64,000 bases of DNA from Stenogyne calaminthoides (lineage: Eukaryota > Streptophyta > Magnoliopsida > Lamiales > Lamiaceae). Of this stretch, positions 1 to 12,505 are shown in pieces (position 1 is the stretch's first letter; each line of letters starts with the position of its first letter). The position numbers and the translations under genes are program-made. Below the pieces are notes generated by a model. The model did not search any database, had not been told where the DNA came from, and worked only from the letters and a program-made list of their open reading frames with translations. The stretch is taken from contig JBBCBC010000009.1 in assembly GCA_037126765.1 (NCBI GenBank), positions 27,736,870 through 27,800,869 of the forward strand. The letters run 5' to 3'.

Positions 1-2420
1 AAAAGTCTGCCTACTCGGACATTAGAAGAGCCAACTCGAATCCGATCCGGGAAGTGTCACCAGACCCGTAACCCACTCTGATGCAACCGAGGACCTGACC
101 GCATAACCTTCGTGAGGTCAGCGAGACTCGTGAGCGTAATATTCTTGATGAGCTCCCCGAGGATCTACTTCTTGATCCTCAGCAGAAGTTTCCAATCAAC
201 CAGAGAGCCCGAGATGGAAGAAGGGCGAAATTAAGAAGGCGAGTGGAAGAGCAAGGGGGAACGGTTCATTCTTGATCATACCCTCGAGGCTCAGCTCATA
301 CCCCGATTCAGGATGTTTTCTTCGACAAGGATAACTGTTTCATCCTCAATCGGACTTCTTCCCGAGATGCTTGATATCTCGCCGCTTTCGGAGGAAGACC
401 GGTGGAATGAGGAGACCTTTTCGGCGACATTCTCGTGGTTCGTATGGACAAAGCTCGTGATGAAAAACTTCGATTTTGATGAGCCGTTCGTATGGAAGAA
501 ATTAAAAGAAAAGCTATTGGGTTGGTGCCCCAAGCAGCGGAGACAAATCTCAAGATGGAGATGGGGACCAACAGGGAGATGTTGAGGATCAGTCTCAAAT
601 GGAAAAGGAGACTTCATTCTTGATCAACTCGAATTGGTCAACCTCGATGAAGTTAGCACTTTTCAGTACCTTTTGGCACTATTAACAATTATGCCAAAGT
701 TCTTGAAAAGGTCTATCTTTAATTCTCAATTGTCTCGATAAAACAGACCGAGGCTCGATTGGAGACGGAGCTCGAGAATGAAGTCAAGCTCAGATGATCA
801 AAAAAAACGAATAAAACGAGAAGGTTCCTGAGATTGATCTCACTCCCTTGATGGAGAAACTTGAGAAGGTTGAGCCAATGATGATCAAGATTGCTCAGAT
901 GGAAGAAACATTGGCCAATCAAGCTCAACAGATGGAAAGTCTTAGTCACTCTTCAGAGCTGGTGCTAATCCAAAACACTATGACCTCTCAGATGACCTCC
1001 ATGGAAGAAAAGCTGAATGAAAAGCTGGAGGGAGTCAAGGTTGAGCTCGATCTTTGAAATGAATCGAAGCACCGAGTCAAATCGCATTTTTAGAGGTGAA
1101 GTTAAGGCGAGAGAGGAATGAAGTAATGATAAAATCATTGTTGAGGAAATGAGCTCAATGCTCATGACCAAGATGATGAGATGTTTAAAGAAGCACTCTT
1201 CCGCCGTTGCCCACTTATCTGAAGAATTTTCTGTGGCCAAGAACCATCTAAGGAGGCTGGAAGACGAACAAGATCAGATAGCAGGAGAAGTTCACTGTGT
1301 GAGTAAAGAGCAATATCACATGGACACAGCACTCTCCAAACTTCTTCCAAATTAAGGTGCCAAGAAGGGGGAAAAGGAAGGTGAAGACCTCGAAAAGTTC
1401 ATGGCACGTGCTTTGGAAAAGAAGGCTCAAAAGATCTTTGAAATGTATAATCTAGCCAAAGCCTTAAGAGAAGTCGGTCTTTGAAGTTGAAGTTCGCTCG
1501 GGTAGAAAAGCCTATCTACACTTGAGTTTCTGAGCAAACCATGCTTGATGTTGCAAGAGAGAAACTGAGTGCTAGAGCAAAGGTTGGAACAAGCCAGGCT
1601 GCTGCTGAATTGCCTATGAAGAGGAAAGCCTTGGGCATTGTTCAACCTCTAAGCAAACGTCATGGTTTTCTAAGCCAATCCAAGAGAAAGTTCGATTACG
1701 GATGATGAAGAAAAACGAAGAATCTGAGTCTCAACCTCGAAGAAAGTCTTCAACACGAGAGATGCTCAAGACACTCCAAATAGAACAAGATAAGAAAGTC
1801 TTTGCTTTGGTCTCGTGAGCGTCTGTGATCGAAAGAAGATAGATGAAGAGCGAAGCGAAGAGTGAATTCGGGAAGTTTGCGAGCAAGAGGAAAGGAACAT
1901 CAAAAGCACTAAAGTGGCCCCACGCTGATAAATGGATGCCTATCAAACTCAACAATATGTGGGAAAGAAGTCAAGAGAACCTTCGGTTCAATTATGATGT
2001 TCTCGAGGGAATGGAGAGCGAAAGCTCGGATCGTAATGAAGCATTCATTGAATATCTCCTAACCTTCTATCCAAAGTATCTACGTAATTTGGATTAACCT
2101 TGCGGATGAAGGAGAGGTACAGATAGTAGGCCTCTGGTCCATATTCCTATCCTCCTCCAAGACTTGGTAATGGCTTGGTGAATGAGAAGGCCATTACTCA
2201 AGAAATTGCTCGATATCTTTGGTCACTGGGTTTAACAGAAACAAATCCGGACATCATCAAGGAAAAAAATGAGTCAAGAAGAGATTTTTTCAGAATGTTA
2301 AGCCTGGAGGTGCCCGTGATGAAGAAGTTGAGAATGAAGCAAACCTAAGAGCAAAAAGATCAAGAGCCAAATCAAGATCAAGAAAGACTCGAGGAAGATT
2401 TTGTAATCTTTAAATTTTTT
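1..2420 (+). pseudogene. Third-ORF (accessory, env-position) remnant of element A
   Basis: Several short open stretches in different frames match the 3' two thirds of the third ORF of the complete relative (33800-36180). The clearest is a coiled-coil-like segment at 848-1057 rich in M, E, Q and K, then pieces near 1149-1355 and 1843-2097 (the latter with a W-x-P-I-x-x-N segment). Frames are broken repeatedly. Many breaks lie where the relative has CAG or CTG and this copy has CGA, CCG or CGG (compare 740-760 with 34503-34523), so some may be sequence errors. No membrane segment or signal peptide is visible. The function of the protein is unknown; only its position after pol recalls the env-like ORF of Sireviruses. 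Confidence 0.6.
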
Positions 2421-2814
2421 GTCTTTTGATTTTGTTGATAAACTCATTGTAATCTGTAATGGGATACCAATCATCAATGAAGATTTATCATTATGCTCAA
2501 AAGATAATATCTCATTATCTTATTTACATGTCTTTTTTTTTTGATATGCCCGAATGAATGTCTCTCGAATCGATTGTATGTTGATAAAGGGAGAAATTGT
2601 CTAAATATGGGGAAATTGTTTAAGTATTTAGTAATGAACTACTTAAAGAGATTCATTCTTGAAGAAATTCTTTGAATGATTTAAATTGTTAAGAGTTTCT
2701 CCGATTTAAGAAATTGTTGGGAGACAACCAATCTTGTAATAGGATAAACCAAACCCAGTATAGGTTATATGTTTTGTAACAAGATAGGTTTTGGCATCAT
2801 CAAAAAGGGGAAAT
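2421..2814 (+). other. 3' untranslated region and polypurine tract of element A
   Basis: AT-rich, no ORF. It contains the block around 2500-2530 that is also present near 36315 and, inverted, near 21880. It ends in a purine tract (aaaaaggggaaa, about 2802-2813) directly before the LTR, where plus-strand priming would occur. Confidence 0.6.
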
Positions 2815-4785
2815 TGTTGGGAGATGAATTTAATAAAAGGTATATGATTTTGATTTGATCCCAAAACCCCTGAGTATGACATGTTCGAAATGATCTTGAT
2901 AGTTAAGTCGAGATTCGGTTTTTAGAGTATTCGGGATGTTATCTGCAAAATGTATAGTCGTGAGATATAGTTCGGATAGGTTAAAGACTCGATGTGAAAA
3001 ACTCGAGATCTCAAGACTTCGATGAGATCTTGAGGAACCAAGACTCAAAGACGAAGATTCAAAGTATCGGTCAAGAGACTCGAAGACTCGAAAAACTCGA
3101 AGACCTCAAGACTCAAGACTCAAGACGCAATACTAAAGACTGAAGATTGAAGATCAAGAATACTGAAGGCACAATAATTACTGAAGACTCAGTAATGTAC
3201 TGAATGCTCAGTATGAACCTGAATGTTCCGAGGCACTAAATATATCTATCTGAAGGATGCAATACTGAGAAGATCGCGATTCCTTAGAAAGTTAGATATT
3301 GCCAAGACATTCAAATGCAGACAAAAGGAACTAAGTCAGAAGTGTTGTTAAGGTTATATCAAACTCAGAGTTTGTAACCAAAAAAAAGCCGCTGAAAGGT
3401 GTCTACCTTTAATCGAGACAAAAGTCAAAAAAAGAGGAAGACGACATTTGCATGCCATACTAACAAACAAACAAGTAATTGAAAAAAGATGTCAGATGTA
3501 CAAAAGTTCCAGACTGCAAAAAGTGAAGACCGGCTACATGAAAGGCTATTGCCTAAAAAGTGTTAGGGAGTTTCAAACCCTAAATATAGCCGTTTCTCAC
3601 ACACCATAAGAGGGAACTCACGAAGCTGTCTCTCCAACGGATAGTTTTCAAAATTGACCTTGGTGCATGCCTATAAATACTGGTGACCCTCTACATTGTA
3701 AGGTTATGGGAAATTTATACGCAACTCAAGAGCTCAAACTTATTCTTGCAAAAGTTAAAGCACTCAAAAAACTTAGAATTTCCCAAGTGCTTCTACATTG
3801 AAGAGAGCTCACTATACTAAGCCTAGCTTGATAAGAATTATCCAAAGCTTAGTCGAGATATCCTAACCCTTTGCATTGTGCTTCATTGTAAATGATATCT
3901 CATCCTAGTTGGAAACCAACCGAGAAACCCCAAACCCTTGAGAAGGTAGTTGGAGTGTGTTTGTTGGTGAGAAGAGTTGTAAAGAGTTAGTAAACTCACG
4001 CAGGAGTAGTCGAAAAAACTCTAGAGGAGAAGTTAGTAAGCTACTGAGGGGTAGTCAAAGCTTGTTTGTGTTTGAGTAAGTAAACTACGGAGGTAGTCTC
4101 AAAGCTCAAGGTCGGGTTGAGTAAGTAAACTCGGGAGTAGTCGAAAAACTCGTACGAAGTTGAGTAAGTAAACTATGCGAGGTAGTCGAAAAGCTCGAGT
4201 TGATAGTGAATTTCTCCGAGGATCGGAGAGAGTGGATGTAGGAGCTTGAGTCTCTCGAACCATTATAATTCTTTGTGTTCTTTATTGCTTTCCTTATTTG
4301 TGCTTAATTTGCATTGACTTGATTTTGAAAGCATACTTTTCACTGATATTCAGTTGGAATCAATCCACTGAAGTTGCATAAGTGAATCACAGCTTAATCA
4401 CTATTTCATACAGGGAAGATTTTCTACAAAGCTTAAAACGAGTATAAACTAAGGGCCAACCATTCCATTTAATCGAAAGTAGCTAGAAACGGATAGTTAC
4501 CAAATTGAACTCTCATTTGAGGATTCAGTAAGTTAGTTATCTGATCCAAGCAACTCAGGATCTCTGACACTCTGGACTCAGTTGAGATTATTTGAGGTAT
4601 CTGAAAGCAGCTCAGGATCACTGTCTCAGTAGACTTTGACTCAGAGCGATCTGTGCTTCTCGAAACCTAATCTTGAGATTATTTGACCCAAAAGTGACCT
4701 CGATGAAAAAAAAGTTTTAAAAACACTGAACACGTGTATTCCCCCCCCCATACATGTGTAAGACTCGTTTGCACCGGGACCAACA
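2815..4785 (+). repeat. 3' LTR of element A (SIRE family, 1971 bp)
   Basis: Begins TGTTGGG and ends CCAACA, an inverted terminal pair. The same ends and interior occur in the LTRs at 24128-26156 and 36616-38674, and inverted at 20423-21692, 22985-24127 and 62679-64000. A TATA-like cctataaatac lies near 3670, followed by a tandem array (3984-4203) and a C-run at 4741-4749 just before the end. This copy has lost many CAG/CTG triplets compared with its relatives. Confidence 0.9.
3984..4203 (+). repeat. Tandem repeats inside SIRE-family LTR
   Basis: Five or six imperfect units of about 35-45 bp built on gagtaagtaaactacg followed by gtagtc and a gctc ending. Equivalent arrays lie at 25339-25556 and 37866-38078 (+) and 63276-63485 (-). 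The shorter element at 20423-38821 keeps only about two to three units per LTR (near 20687-20765 and 23250-23330). Confidence 0.75.
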
Positions 4786-5777
4786 CAAATCAATTTGATC
4801 TAAATGCTAAAAAAATAATTTTTATTATGTTTAATTTTGTTGATTTAAATGTAAATATGAAATTATATATCTAAATTTGAAGAAATTTTGTTAAAATAGA
4901 ATAAAAAGGATAAAATTAAGAATACTGTAAGTGAATATGCAAATGCAGATTAAATTTGAGTTTAGTAGTTGAAGAGAGTTTATCGTCTCTCCTTTAAAAA
5001 ATAAAAAAGTCAATATAGAAACTAAAATAGATTATTATAGAAGTCCACAACTGTCGCATATAATATTTTTTTTGGAATACTGTATCTGCTATTAGGTACA
5101 ATAATTTATTGGCCTTTAGGTAGGGGTCTTAAAATGTGGAGTAGCTCAACACAGACTACCATTTCAGTAAAGTAGGAATGCCTTCCTAGAGTACTTAGAT
5201 ATGCTGTTGTTAATAAAAGAAGTTCATTTATTTATTGAAATCTCAATAATGTAGACGCTAGTTGGAAAAAAAAAATTGAGGGAAAAGCAAAAATGGTTAG
5301 GGAAAAAAAACTCAGAAGTATGTCTCCTAACACACATGACAGATGCATTAATAAAGCATGTGAAATGATGGTTGATGCTTAGTTGTAAGTTGTAAGGTTG
5401 AGAAAAAAATTGAAAAAAAGTTGTGTGTTTGGTGTAAATTAGAGGAATGAAATAAAGTTATTCCAGCAAGAATCAAACACTACTCGTTTTCATCCTCACA
5501 ACAAATCAAGTATTGTATAAAATTTAACTGGTGCACTCAAATATTTTACTCTTGTGTAGAGAATTATTTTTATACATCAATCGTGTTATGCCCCTAGATT
5601 TTTTTTTAGTGTTGATACATATTAGTTAGACTCAAAACACGAGTTTAGTATACTCCCGCCCCCCCAAAGTTGAAATTCTAGATCTGCCACTGGTTATGCA
5701 ATTCAAGTGCATGTTTAAATATTATTAATTATTTTACTAAAAAATATTTAGTTGGTAAGTATTATTAGTTGTTTTTT
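4786..5777. other. Intergenic host DNA left of the TE nest
   Basis: AT-rich, no credible ORF and no recognised element ends. It would have joined the sequence now at 45144 before the Gypsy insertion, placing it about 0.9-1.9 kb upstream of the JAZ start codon in the pre-insertion allele. A C-run (5657-5664) followed by a gatctgccactg motif near 5682 may be an old transposon end, but I cannot place it. Confidence 0.5.
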
Positions 5778-6467
5778 TGTGGGCATATAGCGCGAGGTCG
5801 GACCCGACCTGGAAAGAAACAGAGGAGGACCAGACTACATTTTGCATAAGTATAACACCTCGCAGAAAGGATGGAAACGAAGACATGCCAAACCCGGTAT
5901 CGACGACGGGGCGCCTCTCGCATGAATCGCTTAATCGACACAAAAACGGAGCATTAATGGGGATGGGACCCGTGACAGACGAGCAGCACCATGAGCCTTA
6001 CCTAAGAATGGCCTCAATCAGAGATGTGTTAGTAAATGACGCTAATGATGAGTAGCTATGAGTAGATAGATGGTTAAATCCCTGCAAATCCGGATTTGCC
6101 TCGGGCGACGTCCCAACGAGGAGCGCGAGCTCTTGATCCCTCGAGCGACCTCCCAGCGACCTCCGACCTAGGTCACATCAATCATGTAGCATTTAATGTT
6201 TTGCAGAGTTATTTCCGGCTACTTGTCCATGTAAATCGGGAGAGTGAGCTCCACTCTCCCAAACCTTATAAATAGGGGTCATTTATGACTAAGAAAGAGG
6301 GGAAAAAAATACCTTACCAAACCTCTTGCAAACTTATTGCTCAAACTCTTACTCGCTCAAGCAATCATATAATATAAATATCATCCACTTTACACATTTA
6401 TTATTTGTGTCACTAAGATCATCAAGCCACATCTTAATCCATAATCCTCATATTTTAGTACACAACA
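5778..6467 (+). repeat. 5' LTR of Gypsy element B (690 bp)
   Basis: Starts TGTGGGCATA, ends CACAACA. The first 217 bp recur at 16519-16734 and the remainder at 44290-44763. The interior holds several copies of a gcgacctcc-type motif (6100-6180). Confidence 0.9.
6267..6274 (+). promoter_or_regulatory. TATA box of Gypsy B 5' LTR
   Basis: TATAAATA followed by gggg, about 200 bp before the LTR end. The same motif is in the 3' LTR copy near 44565. It likely sets the genomic RNA start. Confidence 0.6.
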
Positions 6468-6487
6468 ATTGACGCTAGAAGGAGGGT
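6468..6487 (+). other. Primer binding site candidate of Gypsy B
   Basis: attgacgctagaaggaggg directly follows the LTR end, where minus-strand priming occurs. I cannot match it to a specific tRNA with confidence; it is not an iMet site. An identical-position copy is at 44764-44783. Confidence 0.5.
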
Positions 6488-6602
6488 ACTCTTTAAGAAA
6501 TATAGAGCTAAATTCTTAGTGTTTTCTCATTGGAGTATTCCTCACGAATCTTCGATACAAACTCATCTCATACACCCAAATCTCTCAAAAAATCACTCAA
6601 CC

Positions 6603-8490
6603 ATGTCTCAAGCAACTCTCATCACCAAGAGGAAAGCCTTTTCGGTTTCATGTCGCTCCGGCGGAGCAGGGGCTAGCGGCCCGGCCGTTAGCAACTACAA
6701 GGCTGGAGGACACACCACCGGGGTTGCTCAAAAGCTCGAACAGATCCGCACCCCGAAAGAAATCGATGAAGCTATCGCGGAGTTACGCCGAAGGCAGGCC
6801 GAAGTGCAGATCCCAGATGGCGACCTACGCCATAACCTGAACTGGAGGGCCCAAAGCAAGGGCAAGGGCCAAAGGCGCGAGGAATCCCGCCTCGAGGAGC
6901 CTCGCCAAGAGAAATCTGACTGCAGGGAACCTCGCCATGAGGGATCTCGCCGCGAGGGAAGCCAAGAGGTCAACTCCCGCGAAACCCAACATACTCTAAT
7001 CTATCGACGTAACCCTAACGAAGGGCCGAATCCCATCCACAGGCGTCTGTTCTCAGAGGGTTTCAATGACGGCCCACTCCGAGGTCGCGGACCTCGGCGA
7101 GACCAACCCAGTCCATCCCAGCGCGAACAGGCCGAGCCAGAGAGATCATTTTCAGGGTCGGTGGACCAAGGCGAACCCAGACAACGAGTGTCGGCGAAAG
7201 ATCGGCTCGAAAGAACCCTTCACCTGCGCAGACGCGTCGCCGAACCCGTCACCCCACTGACAGGAAAGAAATTCTCCACCTCGCCATCATCTTGGCGAGG
7301 TTGCAGAACAGAATGATTCTCCGCAGATGGCCGCCATCCTCCAGAATATCAAGGATCTCCAAGAACAATTAGCAAACAAGGGGGAAGCACCTCTCACCAC
7401 GAAGATTCCCATCTCGCCGTTATCACCCACGGTCATGCTCGCTCCTGTCCAAATCAAAATCAATGTCAACTCCATCACCCAATATAACGGCAGGACCGAC
7501 CCGATAAATCACGTGAGCAAATACACGTCCTACATGAACTCCATGGGCGCCCGATGCCCTCCAATCAATGCCTTTTCCCGCTCACTCTAGCGATCAAGCT
7601 TACCAATGGTTCAACTCTTACCCCCACGTCCATAGAGTCTTTCCACCGGATGGCTCGGTTGTTCCTCACTCACTTTGCCTCGTGACCCGCTGACAAGGGA
7701 ACAAATCAACGTTGGCAAACATCTATCGATTCGAGGAGAGTCGGACCGCATATATTGATCGAATAGACCAGCTCATTATGGAAGGCGGCCACGGGCCAAG
7801 CCAGGGTGTTGGGAATAGTGCATGGGTTGAAAAAGGAACGAAACTCGGAAAATGATGAACAAGGATTATCCATCGAAGCTCGTCGATTTAGATCTGCACG
7901 GCGGGGTTATGATCACCAATGCCGAGATCTCGGCATCAAGATTGGGCAAGCGGCGACCGACAGCGAAGGTGAAAGTCAAAGTCAAAAGCGACCCAAAACC
8001 CTAGAAGCCTTCTGAGGCCCGGGTCATGAGCTACCGGACCTCCCAGGAACTTTCAAGCCAATTGATAACCCTCTGGAGGTGAGACTCCTGGAAAAACTAA
8101 CCATGAATGCAACTCGGGTGTTCCAGGCGATCAGAGGCAAGTAGCATATCCCACCACCCAAAGAGATGTACGAGGACCCTTCCAGACTCAACCCGAGAAA
8201 ATTTTGCGATTACCACAACTCCATTGGATATGACACGAACATTGTCGCGACCGCAAAGGGAGCTTTGGAGATTGCGAGGAAGGAAGTTAGAGAAATTAAA
8301 TCGAAGCAAGGCAAAGAAGAAAACCGGCGACAGGCGCCACCGCCAGGAAACCAACTCGACCAAGGAAAGCAAGATCTGCAGATCCCAACGGATCCATATG
8401 ATTTGCCCTCAAGGGGGACCCTTGGGGATTGTCCCCATCCATTTCCTTTCTACTACGGGGGACCCTTGGGGATTATCTCGAAGTGACCTC
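6603..8490 (+). pseudogene. gag: gag of Tat-lineage Gypsy B, frameshifted
   Basis: Encoded the structural capsid protein. The likely start is the ATG at 6603 (MSQATLI), about 115 bp downstream of the primer site; an in-frame ATG at 6519 is less likely because it lies in leader sequence. The first part (to 7316) is a polar, R/E/Q-rich region with repeated short EEPR/EGSR-like units. The conserved gag core (YNGRTDP followed by H-x-x-x-Y) is at about 7480-7560 in another frame. Further fragments are at 7806-8015, and at 8166-8486, where FCDYH resembles the degenerate zinc-finger-like end of Tat gag. At least three frame changes separate these pieces. Confidence 0.8.
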
Positions 8491-8546
8491 CCAATCAACA
8501 CCATCGCCCCCCAAGTCGAGATGACGACCGAGAGGACAAAGATGGG

Positions 8547-9032
8547 GTGGTGTTTCCAAACTGGGACCCACTCGTGATCTTGGCCAGAATAATGGGGGCT
8601 CTAGTTCATCGCATCATGATCGATAATGGGGCTTTCTGCAACATCCTTTTCAAAAATACTCTGGACCTGCTCGGCGATTTCCACTCCTACGTCGAGCCTT
8701 GTGAGGTCGGAATTCGGGGTTTCGGGAATCAACCTGTTGAGGCCTATGGGATGATCCGCCTATCTGTCGAGATCACATCAACCTTGGACATTGACAGGAA
8801 GGCAACGAGGCAGCTGGACTTTGTAATCATCGATGCTCCATCAAATTGCAATGCTTTCTTCGGCAGGCCTTTCGAACATGAGTTCGGGGCTGCCTCCTCG
8901 TCCTACTTTTATTGTATTACGTTTCTCGGACCTGACGGGAAGATTGGCACCATCAACGGTGACCAGATTGCTGCAAGAAAATGTTTAACTTACACTTGTG
9001 TCGATTTAAATTCTACTTTTTTATTTTGGTAG
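8547..9032 (+). pseudogene. Retropepsin-type protease domain of Gypsy B
   Basis: Aspartic protease that would process the polyprotein. The active-site triad reads D-N-G in IMIDNGAFCNILF (residues about 25-37 of this stretch), with the usual hydrophobic run before it and the later NAFFGRP motif near residue 118, both typical of Tat/Athila proteases. The open stretch ends at a stop at 9030-9032, so it is not joined in frame to the RT segment beginning at 9043. D-N-G rather than D-S/T-G is common in this lineage and need not mean loss of activity; the frame breaks around it do. Confidence 0.8.
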
Positions 9033-9042
9033 AAAATCCGAG

Positions 9043-11545
9043 GTGGGGCTAAGTTGTACGAGCCAAACTCCACCTCGAAAAGAGAAAGAAAGTAATGAAA
9101 TAAAGATAGATAGTGTAGTAGAAGCAAATGTAACACCTATGGAAGTTGACATCACAGCTAGAGAGAAGCCTTCACGAGATTTACCAGATTTGGAACCTCG
9201 CCTAGGTTTCGAACCAATGGAGGTCGACTCCGAACAGCGAGAATTTAACCTTGATCCTAGAACGGGGAGAAGTGATCAACGAGCAACACCGATCGAAGAG
9301 CTCAAAACAATCCCAGTCGACCTTGATCGGCCAGAACTAAGTGTGACCATCGGAACACGAATTCCCAGTGACCTGCGAGAACAACTGATAGATTTCCTCA
9401 AAAGCGGAATCTGGGACGTATTCACATGGTCACATGAGGACATGGTTAGACATCGACCCCGAGGTCGCATGCCACAAACTGAACATCGATCCGACGAAGA
9501 GGCGAGTGTCCCAGAAAAGAAGGAAGTTCGGTCCAGAAAAAGCAGCGACCGGCGAGGAAGTAAAGAAACTGCTAGATAACAAGTTGATCGAGCAAGCAGA
9601 TCGGCCGCAGTGGGTGGCCAATGCAGTGCTAGTAAAAAAGGCAAACAACTCTTGGCGACTATGCATCAACCTCACCGACCTCAATGAGGCCTGCCCGAAG
9701 GATTACTTTCCAATGCCGCACATCGATCACCTCGTAGATAGCACCACTAGGCACGAGATGATGACGTTCATGGATGTGTTCGCCGAGTATCACCATATCG
9801 CCATGGACAAAAATGATCAGCAACACACATCTTTTCTGACAGAGAAAAATGTATTGTTGGAAGAGGATGCCATTTGGTCTGAAGAACGCAGGGACGAGAT
9901 TGGAAAGACCATGGAGGTATACATCGACGACATTGTGGTGAAAAGTGAGAAGAAGGAGGACCATCTGTGCCACCTCGCCCGGACTTTTGACATCTTGAGA
10001 AAATACAACATGCGCCTGAATCCCAAGAAATGCAGTTTCGGGGTTGGTTCGGGAAAGTTCCTGGGCCATATCATCAGTCAGCGGGGTATCAAAGCTAACT
10101 CTACAAAGATCAAAGCCATCATGGACATGAAACCACCTCGCAACGTGAAAGAAGTCCAAAGATTGACCGGTTGTCTCACAGCTCTCAACAGATTCATATC
10201 CAGAATGGGGGATAAGTGCAAGCCTTTTTTCGAAGCTATGAAAAAAAGAAAGTTCTCATGGACCCCGCAATGCCAAGCCGCATTTCTGAAGCTCAAAGTG
10301 TACCTCTCCGACCCCCAGGTCTTGGCAAAACCCATACCAGTCGAGAAGTTATTTCTGTACCTCGTGGCCTCGGAATCCGCTCTCAGCGCGGTGTTAGTGC
10401 GAGCAGAAGGTCAATACCATCTGCCTATATACTTTGTCAGCCATACTTTGAATGATGCCGAGCTCAAGTACCCGCCGCTCGAGAAGCTCGTCTATGCCTT
10501 GATTATGAGCGTCCTGAAGCTTCGACAGTATTTTTTCGATCACCAAATAGAAGTCCTAACTACCATGCCACTGAGGCAGGTTTTGCACCGACCAGACACA
10601 GCCGGAAGATTGTTAAAATGGTCCATTGAGTTAGGACAGTTCGGGATCACCTTCGCACCCCGAACTGCAATCAAGGCTCAGGTCTTCGCCGACTTTCTCA
10701 CCAAGCTCACCTTTCCAGAAAAGACACCGGAGGCGGCCGACATCCCATGGACATTGCACGTCGACAGCTCTTCGACGAGCACCCGAGCAGGGGCTGGAGT
10801 GGTCCTAATCAGTCCCGAACGACAATCCTTCACCACGGCTGTAAGTTTTGATTTTCATACCACAAACAACGAAGCGGAGTATGAGGCCTTGATAAATGGC
10901 CTGAAAATGGCGATGGCCATTGGTGTGCGAAAATTGAAAGTTTACAGCGATTCCCAGTTGGTCGTATGCCAAATGTCAGGAGAATATGAAGCACGGAGTG
11001 AACAAATGATGAAATACCAGCAGATAGCGAAGAGCCTCATCGAAAAGTTCGAGGAGGTGCAAATAGAGTTGATACCTCGAGCAGAAAACACACAGGCAGA
11101 TGCACTAGCTCACTTGGCCACGTCGGAAGGCGCCACAGATATGGACAACATAGCAGTTACTAAACTCAACACTCCCTCAGCAGGTTGCATCATCATCGAT
11201 GTAAAGGAAATAACTTGGACGAACCAAGTGAGTCCATCAAACATTCATAGGGAAGTCCTTCAGATCGCGGAAAACAATTGGATGACCGAAGTCAGAGACT
11301 ACATCGAGAAAGGGATACTGCCAGAGGATAAGGTCACCGCTCACCTATTACAACTAAGAGCAGCGAGGTACGCCATCATCGACGAACAACTTTATAAGCA
11401 AAGTTTCTCTTTGCCACTTTTGAAATGCGTCTCCCCGGAAGAAGGCCAAGTGATCCTGAAGGAAATCCACGAAGGAGATTGTGGAAATCATACGCAAGAG
11501 CGGTCTCGTCTACAAAGACGATCATACAAAACTATTATTGGCTAA
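9043..11545 (+). pseudogene. pol: Reverse transcriptase, RNase H and second RNase H of Gypsy B
   Basis: Would copy genomic RNA into DNA. The linker (9043-9435) shifts frame to a long open stretch 9434-11545. RT motifs in order: WRLCINLTDLN (about 9650), D-x-F at about 9775, and the catalytic YIDD at 9920-9931. The segment that should hold MPFGLKNAG is out of frame near 9868, and about 15 codons after it are missing, so RT is internally deleted. RNase H follows (10350-10700: LVASESALSAVL to YPPLEKL). A second, archaeal-type RNase H follows at 10750-11110 (HVDSSS, NNEAEYEAL, YSDSQLVV, ADALAHLA), which is diagnostic of the Tat lineage. Confidence 0.9.
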
Positions 11546-12505
11546 CTTTAAGGAAAGATCGATTGCAAATGCAAAAAAAGTACCAACAATGCCGATTTTT
11601 TGCCCGACGATTAAGCGAGCTCCGGAGGAGCTCACATCAATCTACAACCCATGGCCTTTCGCGAGGTGGGGAATCGACCTGATCGGTCCGTTCCCAAAAT
11701 CCCCAGGTAGTTCGAAGTTTGCAGTGGTCGCAGTAGACTATTTCACCAAATGGGCGGAAGCAGAACCTTTGGCAACCATTACCCAGGAGAAAATCATTCG
11801 ATTTATATGGAAAAACATCATTTGTCGTTTTGGCTTACCACAAGCAATAAATCACGAGATAATGGGAAGCAATTCGATGGTTTCGAGATCGATGCCTTTT
11901 TCGCTTTTAAGTGGAAAATCGCAAAAGTCGTTCTCCACCCCCTATCATCCCCAGTCCAATGGGCAGGTTGAAGCTGTGAACAAAATAATCAAACACACCT
12001 TGAAAACTCAACTCATTGAGTCAAAGGGATTGTGGGCTTTCAAGCTTCCAAGCATCCTATGGTAATATAGGACCACTTGCTTAAAATTCAAACCTGCTAA
12101 ACACCTTTTGCTATGGCTTTTCGGAGGGCGATCATACCAGCCGAGGTCGTGGTCAGAAGCCATTGGACATCGCAGACAGTCACAGAGGACAACTATCAAG
12201 CCATATCTCTCAGGCTCGACCTCCTTGAAGAAAAAAGATTGGAAGCCAACTAAAGAAACGCAAACTACAAACAAAAGTCGGAAAAATACTACAACTCAAA
12301 AGCAAAAATTAGAAGATTCAAGATCGGCGACCTTGTCTTAAAAAGAATCCTCGGCGTCCAGAAAGGAGTTTTCGGTCCAACTTGGGAGGGACCCATGAAG
12401 ATTTCGAAATGCCTCCCAAATGGGGCTTACCAGCTCGAGGACTTGGAGGGCATTCCCGCGATGTATCCGTGGAATGCGACCTACCTGAAGAAGTTCTACC
12501 AATAA
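11481..12505 (+). pseudogene. Integrase of Gypsy B
   Basis: Would insert the DNA copy. The catalytic-core segment reads WGIDLIGPFP (about 11670) with the first D of the D,D-35-E triad, then VDYFTKWAEAEPL. The second D region is altered: GLPQAI is followed by NHEIMG where ND-x-G is usual. The third part, STPYHPQSNGQVEAVN (about 11935-11985), holds the expected E. A frame change near 12065 moves the rest to another frame. The C-terminal part ends near AMYPWNATYLKKFY with a TAA at 12503-12505. It starts in a different frame from the RT-RNase H stretch and overlaps its end. Confidence 0.85.

Larger units (their letters stand above)
1..4785 (+). mobile_element. SIRE-type Ty1/copia element, 3' portion (element A)
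   Basis: The left end lies outside the window. Positions 1-2800 align by eye with 33770-36615 of the complete element at 24128-38674 (third ORF and 3' untranslated region), and 2815-4785 is a 3' LTR of the same family. The LTR starts TGTTGGG, ends CCAACA, and follows a purine tract. The five bases after it are caaat (4786-4790); the matching left duplication is not visible. Family assignment rests on the complete relative, whose gag-pol order and extra ORF after pol fit the SIRE/Maximus lineage. Confidence 0.85.

Noticed and set aside
5650..5700. A transposon terminus marked by the C-run and gatctgccactg
   Set aside because: The motif looks familiar from plant repeats but no partner end was found.
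7066..7260. Short ORFs shadowing gag and pol of Gypsy B (also 9276-9684, 9659-10335 on the minus strand)
   Set aside because: They lie opposite or out of frame within a clear gag-pol sequence.
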